This document shows, piece after piece, positions 1-13,200 of a stretch of DNA of 64,000 nt. The notes under the pieces are model-generated. The model saw only the letters and a program-made list of their open reading frames with translations. It was not told where the DNA came from and made no database searches. A program made the position numbers and the translations under genes. The stretch's first letter is position 1. Every line of letters starts with the position of its first letter. Source of the stretch: Schistosoma haematobium (lineage: Eukaryota > Platyhelminthes > Trematoda > Strigeidida > Schistosomatidae); NCBI RefSeq assembly GCF_000699445.3, contig NC_067196.1, positions 71,803,864 to 71,867,863 of the forward strand. The letters are read 5' to 3'.

Positions 1-330
1 CTAGCTCTATTTGCAATACATTTAACTAGATTTCTTTTATAACGAATGAGTATAAGGCTCAATAAATGTGTGTACTGGCTTGCTGAAGAACCTTCCCTAT
101 ACTCACTTCTACTGACAGAACTATTTTCATATCTATTTTAACAAAACGTAAAGGAAATGTACTTTATTATCAAGTTCCTCTTCACACGTAAATTTGAGTG
201 CTGAATGTTTATTGTCAGATAGTTTCAATGGTTCCTCTTTTCCAATGTCCTGATTGATGACAATGAAAGTATCATCAAAGTAACAACAATAAAAGTCAAG
301 CTTATTCATAACCTCTTTGATAATTATTAT
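1..330 (-). mobile_element. Penelope-like element reverse transcriptase fragment
   Basis: On the minus strand this encodes part of a Penelope-type reverse transcriptase. Visible are the catalytic-box equivalent YFDDTFIVI and a later stretch reading QYTHLLSLILIRYKRNL, which matches the conserved region after the active site in Penelope-like elements (PLEs), where it normally reads close to FxYKRNLV. A stop codon (about position 131-133) interrupts the frame between the two parts, so the fragment is dead. It runs off the left edge of the window and meets the SINE at about 319-331 on its other side. PLEs are eukaryotic retroelements pairing this RT with a GIY-YIG endonuclease. Assignment to PLE is fairly sure; subfamily unknown. 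Confidence 0.7.
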
Positions 331-720
331 GTGCTCACTAGTGACTGGCTTCAAGAGGTATTTCCTGGAGTTTTAGTGAGGAGCCGTAACCAGTGGAGTT
401 CAACCGTGTCTGTTGTGAAGCAGTTACTGACTGAAAACAATTGTGAACGGCCACGAAATATCATGGATTGGTTGAAGTTAGAAATCAATACCGTTGGATG
501 CCGAGTTAGTAGTCTTGAGGTTAAGCGTTCGTACGCGAGACCAACGGTCCTGGGTTCGAGTCGTGTTTGCGGGATCTTGGATGCGTGCTGTTGAGGAGTC
601 TCATATGGAGACGTAAAGACCATCCAATGCTTTCTGGTTTCCAATGGTGGTCTAACATTGATTCATTCATGATGTCAATCTAAACTCAACAATCTTCACA
701 ACTATATACTGAGAACTCTG
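319..720 (+). mobile_element. tRNA-derived SINE with degenerate hammerhead
   Basis: This copy is homologous, over nearly its whole length, to the minus-strand element at 62343-62705: both share the start GTGCTCACTAGTGACT, a tRNA-like region with a B-box (GGTTCGAGTCG at 553-563), a hammerhead-like segment (about 583-630) and the 3' tail AACTCAACAATCTTCACAAC near 683-702. The A-box is poorly preserved. The hammerhead core is damaged (TTGAGGA in place of CUGANGA, GTAA in place of GAAA), although a 5 bp stem II (GTCTC/GAGAC) survives. The element is probably a relic of a schistosome SINE family related to Sm-alpha. No obvious target-site duplication was found. Confidence 0.65.
583..630 (+). ncRNA. 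Hammerhead ribozyme relic in the left SINE
   Basis: TTGAGGA (C3 lost), stem II GTCTC-ATATG-GAGAC (5 bp), GTAAA in place of GAAA (A13 lost) and poorly pairing stem I arms. Its position within the SINE matches the intact one at 62398-62443. It should be inactive. Confidence 0.6.
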
Positions 721-1092
721 TAAGATTTTAGAACTTTTATAACCTACAGTTTTTCGGACACAGCCAGTTGAAATTCCCCATTACAGAAATGCTTTAAAAT
801 CTTGTTTAAATCAATACATGACTGCACCGCACTCAACGTGAACTGTCTGAAGAATGATCTGTTGAGTACAAATGACTGTTAAGTAATAACACAATGTGGA
901 ACAACCACCCTAAATGAAAACATTAATTTGATTCTTCCTAAATTTTAAAACAAATATTTTAAATAAGCTCGATTATGTCAACAGGTTCCAAAAATGATTG
1001 AATGTTGATACAAATTAGAAAGTATAAAAAGTAATACAAAATTAGAAATAAAAATAAGCTTTCATGTAAATATAGGATGAAAAAATACATAC
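721..1092. other. AT-rich intronic sequence
   Basis: No gene, RNA or clear repeat is visible. It should be intronic to the YTHDC2-like gene, whose next exon (ankyrin region in the human protein) was not found here and presumably lies left of the window. Confidence 0.4.
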
Positions 1093-1201
1093 CAGAATTC
1101 GAGTGTTCGTAATCAACAGAAATCCAGCCAGCTAGAATACACTGAAGTAAATTTGTCAGACATGAATTTTTCACCTCAGTGAATTCCATTTCATTTATTT
1201 T
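1093..1201 (-). CDS. YTHDC2: YTHDC2-like exon: segment before the ankyrin insert
   Basis: The acceptor TTTGTAG and donor GTATGT frame a 109 nt exon that starts in phase 0 and leaves one base. It ends in LLQCILAGWISVDYEHSNS, which lines up with the human segment just before the ankyrin repeats (VFHLILTENVSVDYRHS). It is the last exon of the gene visible in the window. The continuing frame runs into the intron and stops in AT-rich sequence. Confidence 0.75.
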
Positions 1202-4200
1202 CTACAAATTCAAATGTTCATGCAAAAGGCAACAAAACTAAAGTTTACAAAGTGTAAAGTAAATAGTAATGTCAAACGTAAGATGTAGTTATGATAAGGC
1301 GTGCAGAGGTTATTTTACAATGGAAACATAAAATATCAAATGACAATAGACTTTTATGATTCTATATTTTCTACAGTTTTTATCACCTTACGCTATTTCA
1401 TAGGGGAAATTTATGCTTTATCAAACTAATACATCCTAGTATAAGGACAGTTAAAGGTTGAGAAGTCTGAAACACTATGAAGAAACCTTGGATAAATCAT
1501 TAAGATACGTCATATCCTAATATTATTTGTTGACTTGAAACATTTGTCATCAGTATCAGATATCATTTAAATTATTTATCACTCATATATGAAAATGATG
1601 ATAGATCATTTTATCATTAGTTACAATAATGTTTAAGAATTCCGATTATTCAGCATAGCACTTTAGACACTACTTTCAGCCAGTCTAAAAATGTCCTTGC
1701 ATTCTTAAGTAAACAAAAACCATTCGCTGAAACATGGAAATAGGAGTTTATTTCGTTCCAATGATCTGTTATCGATGATTTTATTTTCAGGGGTGTAGTG
1801 ATCACTTCCAAATGCCCTGGTACGGTCGAAGGTGGGGAGAAACAGCTCTCCCTCTCGAAACACTCTCACATGGCCACGTGCATGCAAAATATTGAAAATT
1901 TGTCACTTTAGGAAATTAACCCGAAACAAGTAACTCGTCTAACCTTCATATGTTGTTTATTTAATTCGTTTCTATTGAGGTCAAGAACTGTATGAAGCCA
2001 AATACTCCATAGTAAGTTATTTGCGTGTTTGTTTGCAAAATCTGTTGAATAAACCTCTGCACAGTCGTCTGTTTGATTCAATATTTGATCATATTTCAAA
2101 TATGATACAGCATGAACTTCAGGAAGCACTGGAGGTTTCTGGAATATATATGAACAAAAATGCATTTGACTAAACTCAACGCTATCCATAATCTCAATCA
2201 ATTTATTATTACTTGAGTTCACAATACGTACTACCCATCTTCATTATCATCATCTTAATTTTGTCGTGAGATAAATATGTTGCATGACTTACGTTTGTAT
2301 TATGCGTGACGTTAATAACACAGTATTATAATATATCAGTCCTTGATATTCCTTTTTTACTACTAACAATTTTTTTATTCATTACCATATATTTAGGGCA
2401 TTAGAGCATTTTCAGAATGAAATGTTTCCACAAGTTACTTTTATTCTTCATTAAAGAGAATGATTGACTGCTAAACATTTTTAGCTCAAAAGATTCTTGA
2501 TTAATTCTGCTTTTTTAAGGAGATTAAAATGAGAATTTCTTTCACGCATTAGTCTCATAAATTCCTCAGACATGTTTTATCAAGTCAGTCATTCGTCGTC
2601 AGATTCCGCTGCACCTACTGAAATATACAGGAAAATAAAACTTAACGGTCTATTCACATAGCAACTGAATATCGTTACGAACTAAGTAGCTGTTATAACG
2701 GTTGGTTTTCCACGTTCACACATATGGAAAGTTAATTTACGTTAGACGAATATCTACACTAGATTCCCTCCTAGTGTCTATTCTACAGTACTTCAACACA
2801 ACTCAGATCAAGAACACTTGATTAATCTGACTAGAACATAAATATATTCCCACACCAAATACCCGACACAATCCAACAACAATGAACAATCAATAATAAT
2901 TACTATGAGGATAGGGGAATACATAACTCATCTGACACCTGTCAGACTATCTACATGTCCGACTAAGCGGACAACCAATCATTATCATTCTCGCCCACAT
3001 ATCAGTAACATTCATAGACCTTAATTTATTTCGAATAATCTCTCCACAGGTATACTATTAAGTAAAATTTCTAATCAAAATGTAGAATCTTATTACTCGA
3101 ATACCCTGGACTAGGGCTGCCATAAACAAATAACAGCTTCAAAGTTCAAATTCTGTTCAATAAACGTATGGGATTTTCGCAAAATCAAGATCTTTGTATC
3201 AAGCAATAAGTCAGTTACAAATAACTCTAAAACGATATCTAATCTCTTCATTAATAAGTTTATAACTAATGACAAGCATTGACCTTTCATGATTTTAATG
3301 AAACTCAACAATCTCTACGACCCTATACTGATAATAAACTGTTATCCAACAATGGATGGGAACCTAACTCGTAAATAGCAAATATAAGCAACCTGTTCAT
3401 CTTAATAATTAAAGCCTTGAGCGACATTAAAGATCCAAAAAGTCATGAAAATACTAGAGCGAATAAATTTCATAAAAACTGACACTTTCTCAATAAATTC
3501 ATTAATCCTAACCTCTAAAAACCATAAATATAATACTTTTTAAATTGGGATATGAAACCAAAATACACAATTCTAGACCTATCTATCTCGAGATTCATAA
3601 TTTCTTTTATTTTCGCTTATAAGAGAGCTAGCAAATATCCCAAACTTTTCTATTATCTTTTGACTATTCTTTCATAATGTACTATTTTTAAAAAATGAGG
3701 CCGATTACAATCCGCTGAACATTTATTATTATATCATATTTTATGGTACATACAAAAATTGGTTCTTATTTTGGCTGGTAAACGTCTAATAATGACTTTC
3801 GTTTGAGATTTTACGAACAAAACAAAAACTGTTATATTTTGTATAACACAACCAGCTTGTAGTGAACTGAATACTCATTGGTCTATGGTTGGCTTCTGCA
3901 GACCGAAACAATTGGAATACTACCAATCGTTCTAGTAACTAGTTTTGGATGAAAGTAGATTTGAGTTATGAAAGCGGCAAAGAAAGTAGTAACTATTTAT
4001 TATTTATGTAGTCACGAGGTCAAAATCTACGTAATATAAGTGAATATTCGGCGATATTAGTAATTTGACCTTTGAGTCTAGAGGATGTATAGTCAAAAGA
4101 AAATTACGCTTGACTTCAAGTTGTCACTCCTACTATAAAACCACAATAAATTTGTGATAAACATAATACCTTTGGTACGGCATTAGACACGGATGTATTG

Positions 4201-7200
4201 AATGTTTTATCTTCAACCATACTGACTGTATTTGCATCGTCAGTTGTAATAATGTGATACTCACATGGAATATATTTATCAAATTCCTTAGTTGTAAGCC
4301 AAAAATACATATTACGACAGCGTACAACATCTAAATGGAAAATTTATTTTTCGAAAAGAAGAATAGATAAACAGAGCAATAAACGTCAAGGAAAAGCTTA
4401 TTTTATATATCACAATACAAACTATGCATATTAAAAAGGCGTCTGACTATTTTATATAACTTTAGCTAATTTCCTGTTTCTAATATATCACTGAGCTACC
4501 ATATTCACGTTAAACCACTCCTAGACATTAGTATTTTAATGATTGATGAGAACAGACTACTTAAATTATAATTACACCTTTTCCATAGAATATTACGCGA
4601 ATGGGAATCAGATGAGCTGAAGATTTCTCTAAACAATAAACTGCGTGCGAATCATATCAGTGCATAATATGACATCATTGTGTTATGTTTCGAATGAAAA
4701 ATCTATTTCAGAATTATAATCACAAAACATTCTTAGATAACTCACTCCATCATGTTTACGATACTTTTGAATAGTAGTAATTATTAATTTTAAATAACAC
4801 ATCATATCACATTTCATTTATTAATTCTAACCTAAACAGATATAACCAACATAAATGCAGCATACACTATTTTCCAAAAAGAAAACATTAAAAATAAAGA
4901 TCCGAATTACAGAATCCTAGATAAAATGTACATATACAAGCAACATTTCATTCTTGAATTATCACTGACAGATACCATATAGATTTCTTCATTCGAATCT
5001 TTTTAATTACATAGTTACTAATCAAACAATATTTATTTCTAGATCTGCTTGATTACAAATAGAATATTCACCATTAACAAGTAGATGATACAAATTCAAT
5101 TAAACATAGGAATTCGTTTCATTAGTATGGTCATTTTAAAAAATAAATATTTGGTTTAGATTAAGTCAGTTTGTTTTATGGCAACTACGGTTGATTATTT
5201 ATGACACTGATTATCAATTGTGACGAGACGAGATCTGGTTGAAATCTTATTACACAACTAGTTGCACCTTAACTTTTATCTTGTTGAACTTTGTAACATT
5301 TTTTTTATAAGAATGTACCTATCTTACTCGAGGATATGTAAACTGGACAACTTATGAATAATTGGGAATTTCTGTCCATCCATTCTTCCGAGTTAGTATA
5401 TATAATTTAATCATTTTATTATGGATATTTAAGTAAAGATGTCAGTGTCTTAAATCACAAATACCTTGCATCTCAAATTTTTTATTCATCTTATAATCCT
5501 TTATACAGACAACCTAAGCAATAAACCTTGATAATTTTGTTTATTAAAATTCAAAAGTCTTGATCATGTTGCATTACACTGTCTTTTAAGAATATCATTA
5601 AGCTCACGGCAGTTTTTGTATTTTTTTATTCAATCTTTTCACCCCATTTAAAAAAACATTTTCATCTCATTTTTCAATTTTTTAAATTTCGTTTCGTCCA
5701 ATTAAATGGCTAGTTCTAAATTTGTTATAATCGGTTGTTTCTTAAAATTGATATAAAATGTAGGTGTTTGTCGACTGAGCATCATATTCTTGAATACATT
5801 ATATCTGGCTGTGATCTGAAATTATGCAACTATTCTCCCGCCTGATGTTCACTCGAAATGTGGAAAGGTAAATAAAATTCTTTATGCATGACAGTCTTTT
5901 GTAGTTTCCAAAGTTATCTTTCATTTATTGAAGCATTGAACGGGACTTTCTACCGATATGTGTGAGATCATTTGTTATTTAAGAAGCAAAAGTAGTAAAA
6001 TGCTTTTAGACCCTCTGCGAATCTTTTTGAACAAAGCAAGACAAATTTTTCTATTTAAACGGATTGTCTTGTCGTCACGTTTTCGCCTACTGTACATACA
6101 CCAAAGCTATCTCACCAGCATTGCGATTGACAATTACTTCCCTGTCCAAGTATGCTAACTAATCATAAAAAAGTATTATATTCATTAGTAAGACGTATAT
6201 CTGAAGATCAATGTAGTGTTGTCTATAACTCCGCGCATCAAGTGGTTTACGGAGATGGAATTTTTTCCATAAACTCAGAAGAATTCAATGACCGAGACAG
6301 CGACAATGCAATGTTTCATTTGTTTTGTGCTTATTCCATAGATTCCACTGTCCCATGTGCAGCGCCATTGTGCTGGTGATTTATAAAGACATATAACTCC
6401 CTAAAGAAATCAATGTTCACATCCTATCCAAACAGAACTTAAAAGACCGAATCACCATTCAACTAACTACATGTACTAAACAATTTAGATAGTCTTTTGC
6501 GTACAATATATTCAACCAATACCGCATGACTAATCAGATAACTGATGATAAATTATGAGTTGGAAATAGTTGTAAAAATTTAATGGCCATTTAATACTAC
6601 TTACTGTGACGTATTAAGACATGAGATGCAGTAGATTATTTTTAAAAGTGCACTCTGAAGCATTTCTACCAAATCGTTAACAAAAATACAAAAGTTTCAC
6701 TCATTTGAAACATGCTTTCTTTTCAGAATTACCTTGGTCCATACACGCTAATGCTTCATTCATTCGTGACGTTGAATAATCAGTCCATTCTAAAATATCT
6801 TCTAGATGATAAACTCTTACTTGTTTTGCACGGTACGGTACTTTAAATTATTTAGAATGAAAATTAAAAAAGAAGGATTACAGTCCGAATTATTTAGCGA
6901 TTTGAGAGGAATCTAAAACCTAACGTTGCTGGACCCGAACTAATGTAAAAGAAGCTGAGATATGCATTTATGTTTCCTAGACTTCTAAGTTAGACTGATG
7001 AACTACTGTTACTCCGCTTAAAGTATGACAAGCTGACAATTATTGACATTGCTATAACCAGGGTCTAATGACACCTAACACAATCAAAACAAAGGGTTTC
7101 AGATAAAATCTGGAAACTTGATATAGATGAATCTCTCACTGACATCAACAGTATCATGGATCTGATGTACGACCAGTGGACCAAAAAAGTGACAACAGTT

Positions 7201-10200
7201 AGACGGAGTAAAATACATTTCATGTAAATAGTAACTCAGCTAACTGTATCCTCTAATCACAGGGAAGGTGATCATGATAAACTGCTTATAAAGAATTTCC
7301 AATAGCTCATTTCTTTTAAAGCTAATGTTAATTACGAAATTTTAGAAATTGACAAGTGGATGCGTTCGAATATCTAACTTTTCTCTTAGGAATTTTTAAT
7401 TTTTGAAAGTCAGGCACTTCTGTGATTTCTTAGATAGTAACGGGAACATTTAAAATTACACCTTCAAATAAGTTATCCTTATTTTACCGGTAACGTCAGT
7501 CTCTTACTGATGACTATGGAAAGCATAAATCTGTTAGAGAGAATATTGAGTCGAATAATTTCTAGAACTTGACCCCTATTTTATGAAGCTATCACAGGTT
7601 AAGAATTGCTATTAGATCTTGCAAATGAGAAGTCCTATTTTGTTACTCATATTGGTTCATAGAATATACCATAACTATTAACACATTATAAAACACATCC
7701 GCACTACGAAACGTTTAAACACAAACTTTGTTGTTATTCCTAGGTCCATGCATTGGTTTTATAAGAGTTCAAAGAGTATTTGACTGTCTTCTGTATGTAC
7801 TTGACAGCTTTACATACAGTTATGAATTACGTATTATGTTCACTAGACACCAGAATCACAGCATAATAATTTCACCGGATCTAAGTTCTGTCTCGGAAGT
7901 TGTTTGATTTATAGACGATAATATTGGTGATAGTCTTAAGTATAATATGTCTTTTTACCGATATTCATTCGAAAATTGTTATTAAATATCAACTACTCAA
8001 ATGTCATAATATTATGTAGAAATAAGATCCATTCACAAAAACTTACTACTAATTATTGGAGCTCCATTATAGTACTTACTAAAACCCTGTAATGGTTTAT
8101 AGACTACATTTTCAGATGATATATTATTCTGTATTTTTGCGATCGGTGGTCTATCCTTTTCTGTAAAATCAGGAGAAGGGTTATTATCTATTGAATGTGA
8201 TGAAACTGAAGTGAGTTTGTCGAAGCCATTATCAATTAAATTGAACTTCTGTCGTGCTTGACCTTTAAAATTTATAGATGAAATCTCATATTTGTGTTGT
8301 GCAGTAGTATTCTGAATCTACATGTTAAATAAAACAAATTCATTGGCAGTAGATGAATATTCGTTCATCATTCCAAACCTTATTTTCTTTAGTTATAACA
8401 CGTCGTTCTATTCTAATTGAATAGATGTCGATGGGTTATTATTTCATAGAAAATATTTCCACATCCAAAATAAATTAACAACCAGTTAATGTGGAGATCT
8501 AATATCTATCATGACAAACTTAACATACCGACACCGAATAAATTTATTTAAACGTCTTAAAAAGTGTATACTATGATATATATGATACTTCAGGAATTTT
8601 AAATGGTAACTAATCATGAAAATGAGCATGTGTTTATTATTATTATCATTATTATTAATGGCTTTATTCAATATTATATTTTGGTACAATATAGAATTCT
8701 CAGCACAGAGTATTGATCTTGTGAATTAGATATACATGGAATTGATATTATAAAGGAGACTAACCAATTCAGCATGCCAGAATAAAAGGTTCTTGTTTTT
8801 GTAAACTAGTACTAATCTGTTATTCATCTCATCGAGGTACTTTGCAGTCCAACCTCATCTACAAACATCTTTTATTCTTCTGTCATGTTTTAGCTGTTCT
8901 ATTAGAATGAAATAAAATCCAACTAAAGGGTACTTCTTTCCTTGGTATGGCTTAAATTCCATAGTTACATCTAAATACCACATTGTTTTGGTAACGAAAT
9001 ATCTCGATTTATAAATTATTACGAATATAGAAAAGTTTTGAAAAAAGCTAAATTAGTGGAATCGGCAGAGTGATAAAGGCGATATTTATTATTAGTAAAC
9101 GGATTTGAACTTAATAACCTTTTTGACACAATCTGTTCATTTTATTTTCGAATATAAACCTATTTTCGCGACTGATAAAAATCTGTGATGATTTGGACAG
9201 ACTTGTGTACTTAACAAGCCAACACCTTTTCAGGTTTTGTTACTATACTTATATATCAGTATACTTATTAAAGTATGTTTGTATGGAGATTATGCTTATA
9301 TTCAAGGTAATTTTCATTTCAACCATCTAGGGAGTGACAACTGTCTTATCTTATTTCTAAACCCAGCTGTGTAAACTCACTACCTCATTCGGTCCTTAAG
9401 GTCTAACTATTAGACAACAGTATAACTCACAAGAACGTCCAAAAAAATCCATTAGAAAAGGAGGTTGGTAAAATTTTTGAGTGTGAAATGTGTTTTTGAA
9501 TATTATCTAAACAAATGGTGTAAAATTCAATTGGCATATAAGATACAGTGCCTTCAGTCGGTAATATGAGGAGGTAAACATAAAATAAAAATATGGTCAA
9601 AGTATGGTTTCAGAAACAACGTAGATTGTTATTATAAATAGTAGATTGGTGATGAGTTAGAGGAAATTTCAGCGGTAAGGTATTATAACGACAAAACATT
9701 TGTAGCCACTTGTTATGACTGAGACTTGTTACTTGGCATAAATGTATGAGACTGAAACAACTGGATGTACGGAAGATGACTATCTTATTATATCTCAACA
9801 AAAACAGAAGTGAGTCAGGAACTATAACTAAATTACACTGAACTACATATCATTTGCTTATATGGTCACTGGCCACTGACAGTAAACAATCAATAGCTTT
9901 ATTAATGTATAAAATTCACAGCATCAAAAGAATAAACTGCTTTCAATATTAGATCCATCCTAACAAAATGGCTAAGATATTTTGAGCTGTCTTAAAATCA
10001 CTATCGTTTTTCAATGAATTCGTCATTTACGATTTATTAGTCAGAAAAGTCTATCTTATCGTGATGTCGTAACCTGATAGTCAGTTAACAAATAAGAACT
10101 TTAATGTATAAAAACAAAAGTGTTCAATATAACAAAAAATCTAACTGGACGTATTTTAGTATTTTAGATGCTCATTTAACCGCAGAATAATAAAAGTACC

Positions 10201-13200
10201 TCATAAAAGTAGAAAAGAAGCAAAGTTTACACTTACTTCACAGTGGGTTATCGGAACAGAGTTTGGAGCGTTTATCAAATTCATTGGATTTCTGATCTCA
10301 CTAAGTATGTTTTTGTGACAAAAATCGTGCGTATACATGCGAGAATTAACAACGAGAATCACTTTTAAATGCTGGTACTGAGTCAAAAGAGAAGGTATAA
10401 TTGCCAACAAAATCCCATAGCCTACATCTGGATTATCAGCACGCCATGATTTATCTGTTTCACCATTACTGTCTGTAGACATCATTAGTTTAGCGTCAGT
10501 GTTTTGCAGTTTTGTTAAATGTAAGTTTTCCGGTATTTCGTTATCTTCTATTTCATCTACTATGATATGTGTGGTACCAGCCATAATTCTTGAATCTGCA
10601 CATATTGTCCTCAGTAGCACTCCATGTGTACAAAACGTCAACAAAGTTTTAGGAGAAACCCTATATCAAAACATCGTTAATAAAAATAGAGATTACAATC
10701 ATATGATTTTTATATGGGTTCCCACTTCAAAGTTTAATCAGGTCCGAATTATTATAAAACGATGACGTCGTGCATCCCACATTAATCAATTTCATGTTCA
10801 CTGAAAGTGTTAGGCATGATATCATGCTAATATTACCTGCTACACCTGTCGCCTTATCATCAATTGACACTTTCTACATATCGTGATTAGTTGTGTAATT
10901 ATTTTTCATTGCTACCATTGACTGTGCGATTGTAACGAGGAAACTCTGAAAATTGGGTAAACAAAGTCACATTCAGCAACTTAACAACCATTGAGTTGTA
11001 GCCGATGCCTAATGATTAAGTTTATTTTTCACCGAAAGACTAACGGATTTTTAAAATGAATTTAATTTGAAGGTTGTTAGTGAATTTTGTATCAAAGTGG
11101 AAATTTATTTTAGCATTTAACTTTTAAATACTGTAAACCTGTATTTACTGATAAATAATAATAAATGATAATATTCAGCATCCACCCCTATCTACTATAT
11201 CTGACCTAATTCATATGATTCTATATATTGAGTAATTTCTAATTTGAATTCCATTATTCTCTCTCTCACCCCATGTTGACCATATTTATTTTGATCATTA
11301 ATTTCACAATTTCAGTGAGCTTATAAACTGATTCAAGTTACACATCATATTAGCCAGCCCCAACATTAACGATTTGATTTGATTTTTACATAACAAACAA
11401 CAAATCTTGATTCGCATATTACAATTTTGGATGATATACTCTGCCTTATATCTGACCAATTTTATGGATTATTGATTTAGATATGAGATAAATGTAGAAC
11501 CTGATGAGAAATTCATTGAAAAGAATATTCTTTGTTCATATAATTGTATTTTAATATAATGGGAATTTTTCAGCAATTAAAATCTTGGTATTCGTTTGCT
11601 GTTAAACAATCTTTTAATCAGTCATTTGGTATAGTTATTTTTTTAAATACATTCATCTTCCCAAAAATAAAGTTTGTTGTACCATGTAAAAAAAATTCCT
11701 GGGTTGTTTGAAACGTAAATGATCTATCTCGTCAGTAATTAAATTTAAATATATGTGGATATTCAAATTTGTGTTATTATGAAAATAAACGGAACAAGTC
11801 CTAGATCATTGGTAAATATTATTGGCTTGTATAGTAAAACCATTGTTTACTAAATTCGTTAATCATTCCTCATGATGAACAAATTTAGTTGACTGTTTTT
11901 CAGCAATTTTGAACAATGGTGAAATAATTATTACTTTTAATAAAAAGTAAAATGATGTAATACTTAATACACCTACTTAGATTCCAGTCGAATTTGATAC
12001 CCGACTGTTTGACCAGTTGTTTCTCCTCGTATTTGTGCTAAACGATCAGCATTAATATGGGCATACAGACGATATGGTTGGGAGCATATTATACGACAAC
12101 GATGACTTTGCATGTAGCACTCATCTACTAAAATCTAAAAAATAAAGTTATCAAGACATTGCTAGATTTATTCCCAAAAGATTCTATCACCATCTTATCA
12201 AATATTTTAGTCGATGATAGATGGTACAAAATAAAACCAACCACTCATTTTTAGTAAAATAAATCCTCCAGTGATATCTGCACACAAACGTTTGCCCATC
12301 AGTTGGCGATATAGTTGCATACATTGTGATATGATAACTCATCATTTTTTCGGAATAATATACACTTTTTCACTCTGTTAGACGAAAAACTGCCGAGACC
12401 CAGATTGTTAAACCTAAGTGACCTGATAACAAAATTTCACAGGATATGCCACACAAAATAGGACGTATTCTCGAAAAAAGCATGAGTTTCCAGAAAACTT
12501 TCGATATATTTTATTTATACGTATAAGAAACAAGAAAGCTAAATCGCCGTGATTAGTTGCAGCACAATAAAATTCAATTCAATGATTATTCGTTCTAATC
12601 GACGGCCCATTATCAGCCAGCCAATAATATTCATTGGAGATAAAGGACGACATTCTATGACATTTACTAATAACATTTCGATGTATTATTTTGTATCAGT
12701 TTAAAAAATGTAGAGACAAATTATCTCCATTAATCTGGAATAGTACATTTTGTCAATTAATTAAACGCAATTACTATATTAAGCAAATAAACTCAGCTAA
12801 CAACTATATTTGGAATCGTTTCACTAAGACTTTTAAATATCTGCTCGAAAGAAAATTATAAAATACCTGAGGCAAATAAGTAGTTTTTCCAATTCCAGGA
12901 GGTCCTGAGATTATTGTTATTGGATTAGAGTTTATGCAATTGATAATTTGTTCACGGCAATCCTCAATTACGTTTTCTTCTGAAGTATATTTTTCTTTAG
13001 TCCAGTGTAAATTCTTCTGTATAGACGATGGTGGCGGAATCTGAGGCACTGTCCCCATAAGTCGTCCCGTGGTACCCCTATATCGTTCTTTTCTGATTTC
13101 TGAAACATTATTATCGAAGAGATATTGAACTAATTAGTGTACATTGCTCCTGAAGAATCTTAAGAATTGAACAACTAAATGCGGTGAGACTCTAATTTAT

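Noticed and set aside
1705..1887. Minus-strand 60-codon frame as a further helicase exon
   Set aside because: The direct splice from 2138-1944 to 1201-1093 is in phase and matches human YTHDC2 without a gap; this frame adds nothing conserved.
5958..6379. Two adjacent plus-strand open frames as a gene
   Set aside because: They overlap in different frames, match no family, lack joining splice signals and lie antisense in a helicase intron.
9610..9801. Minus-strand open frame as a helicase exon
   Set aside because: Exon 10660-10237 joins 8317-8047 in phase, and the translated sequence shows no family resemblance.
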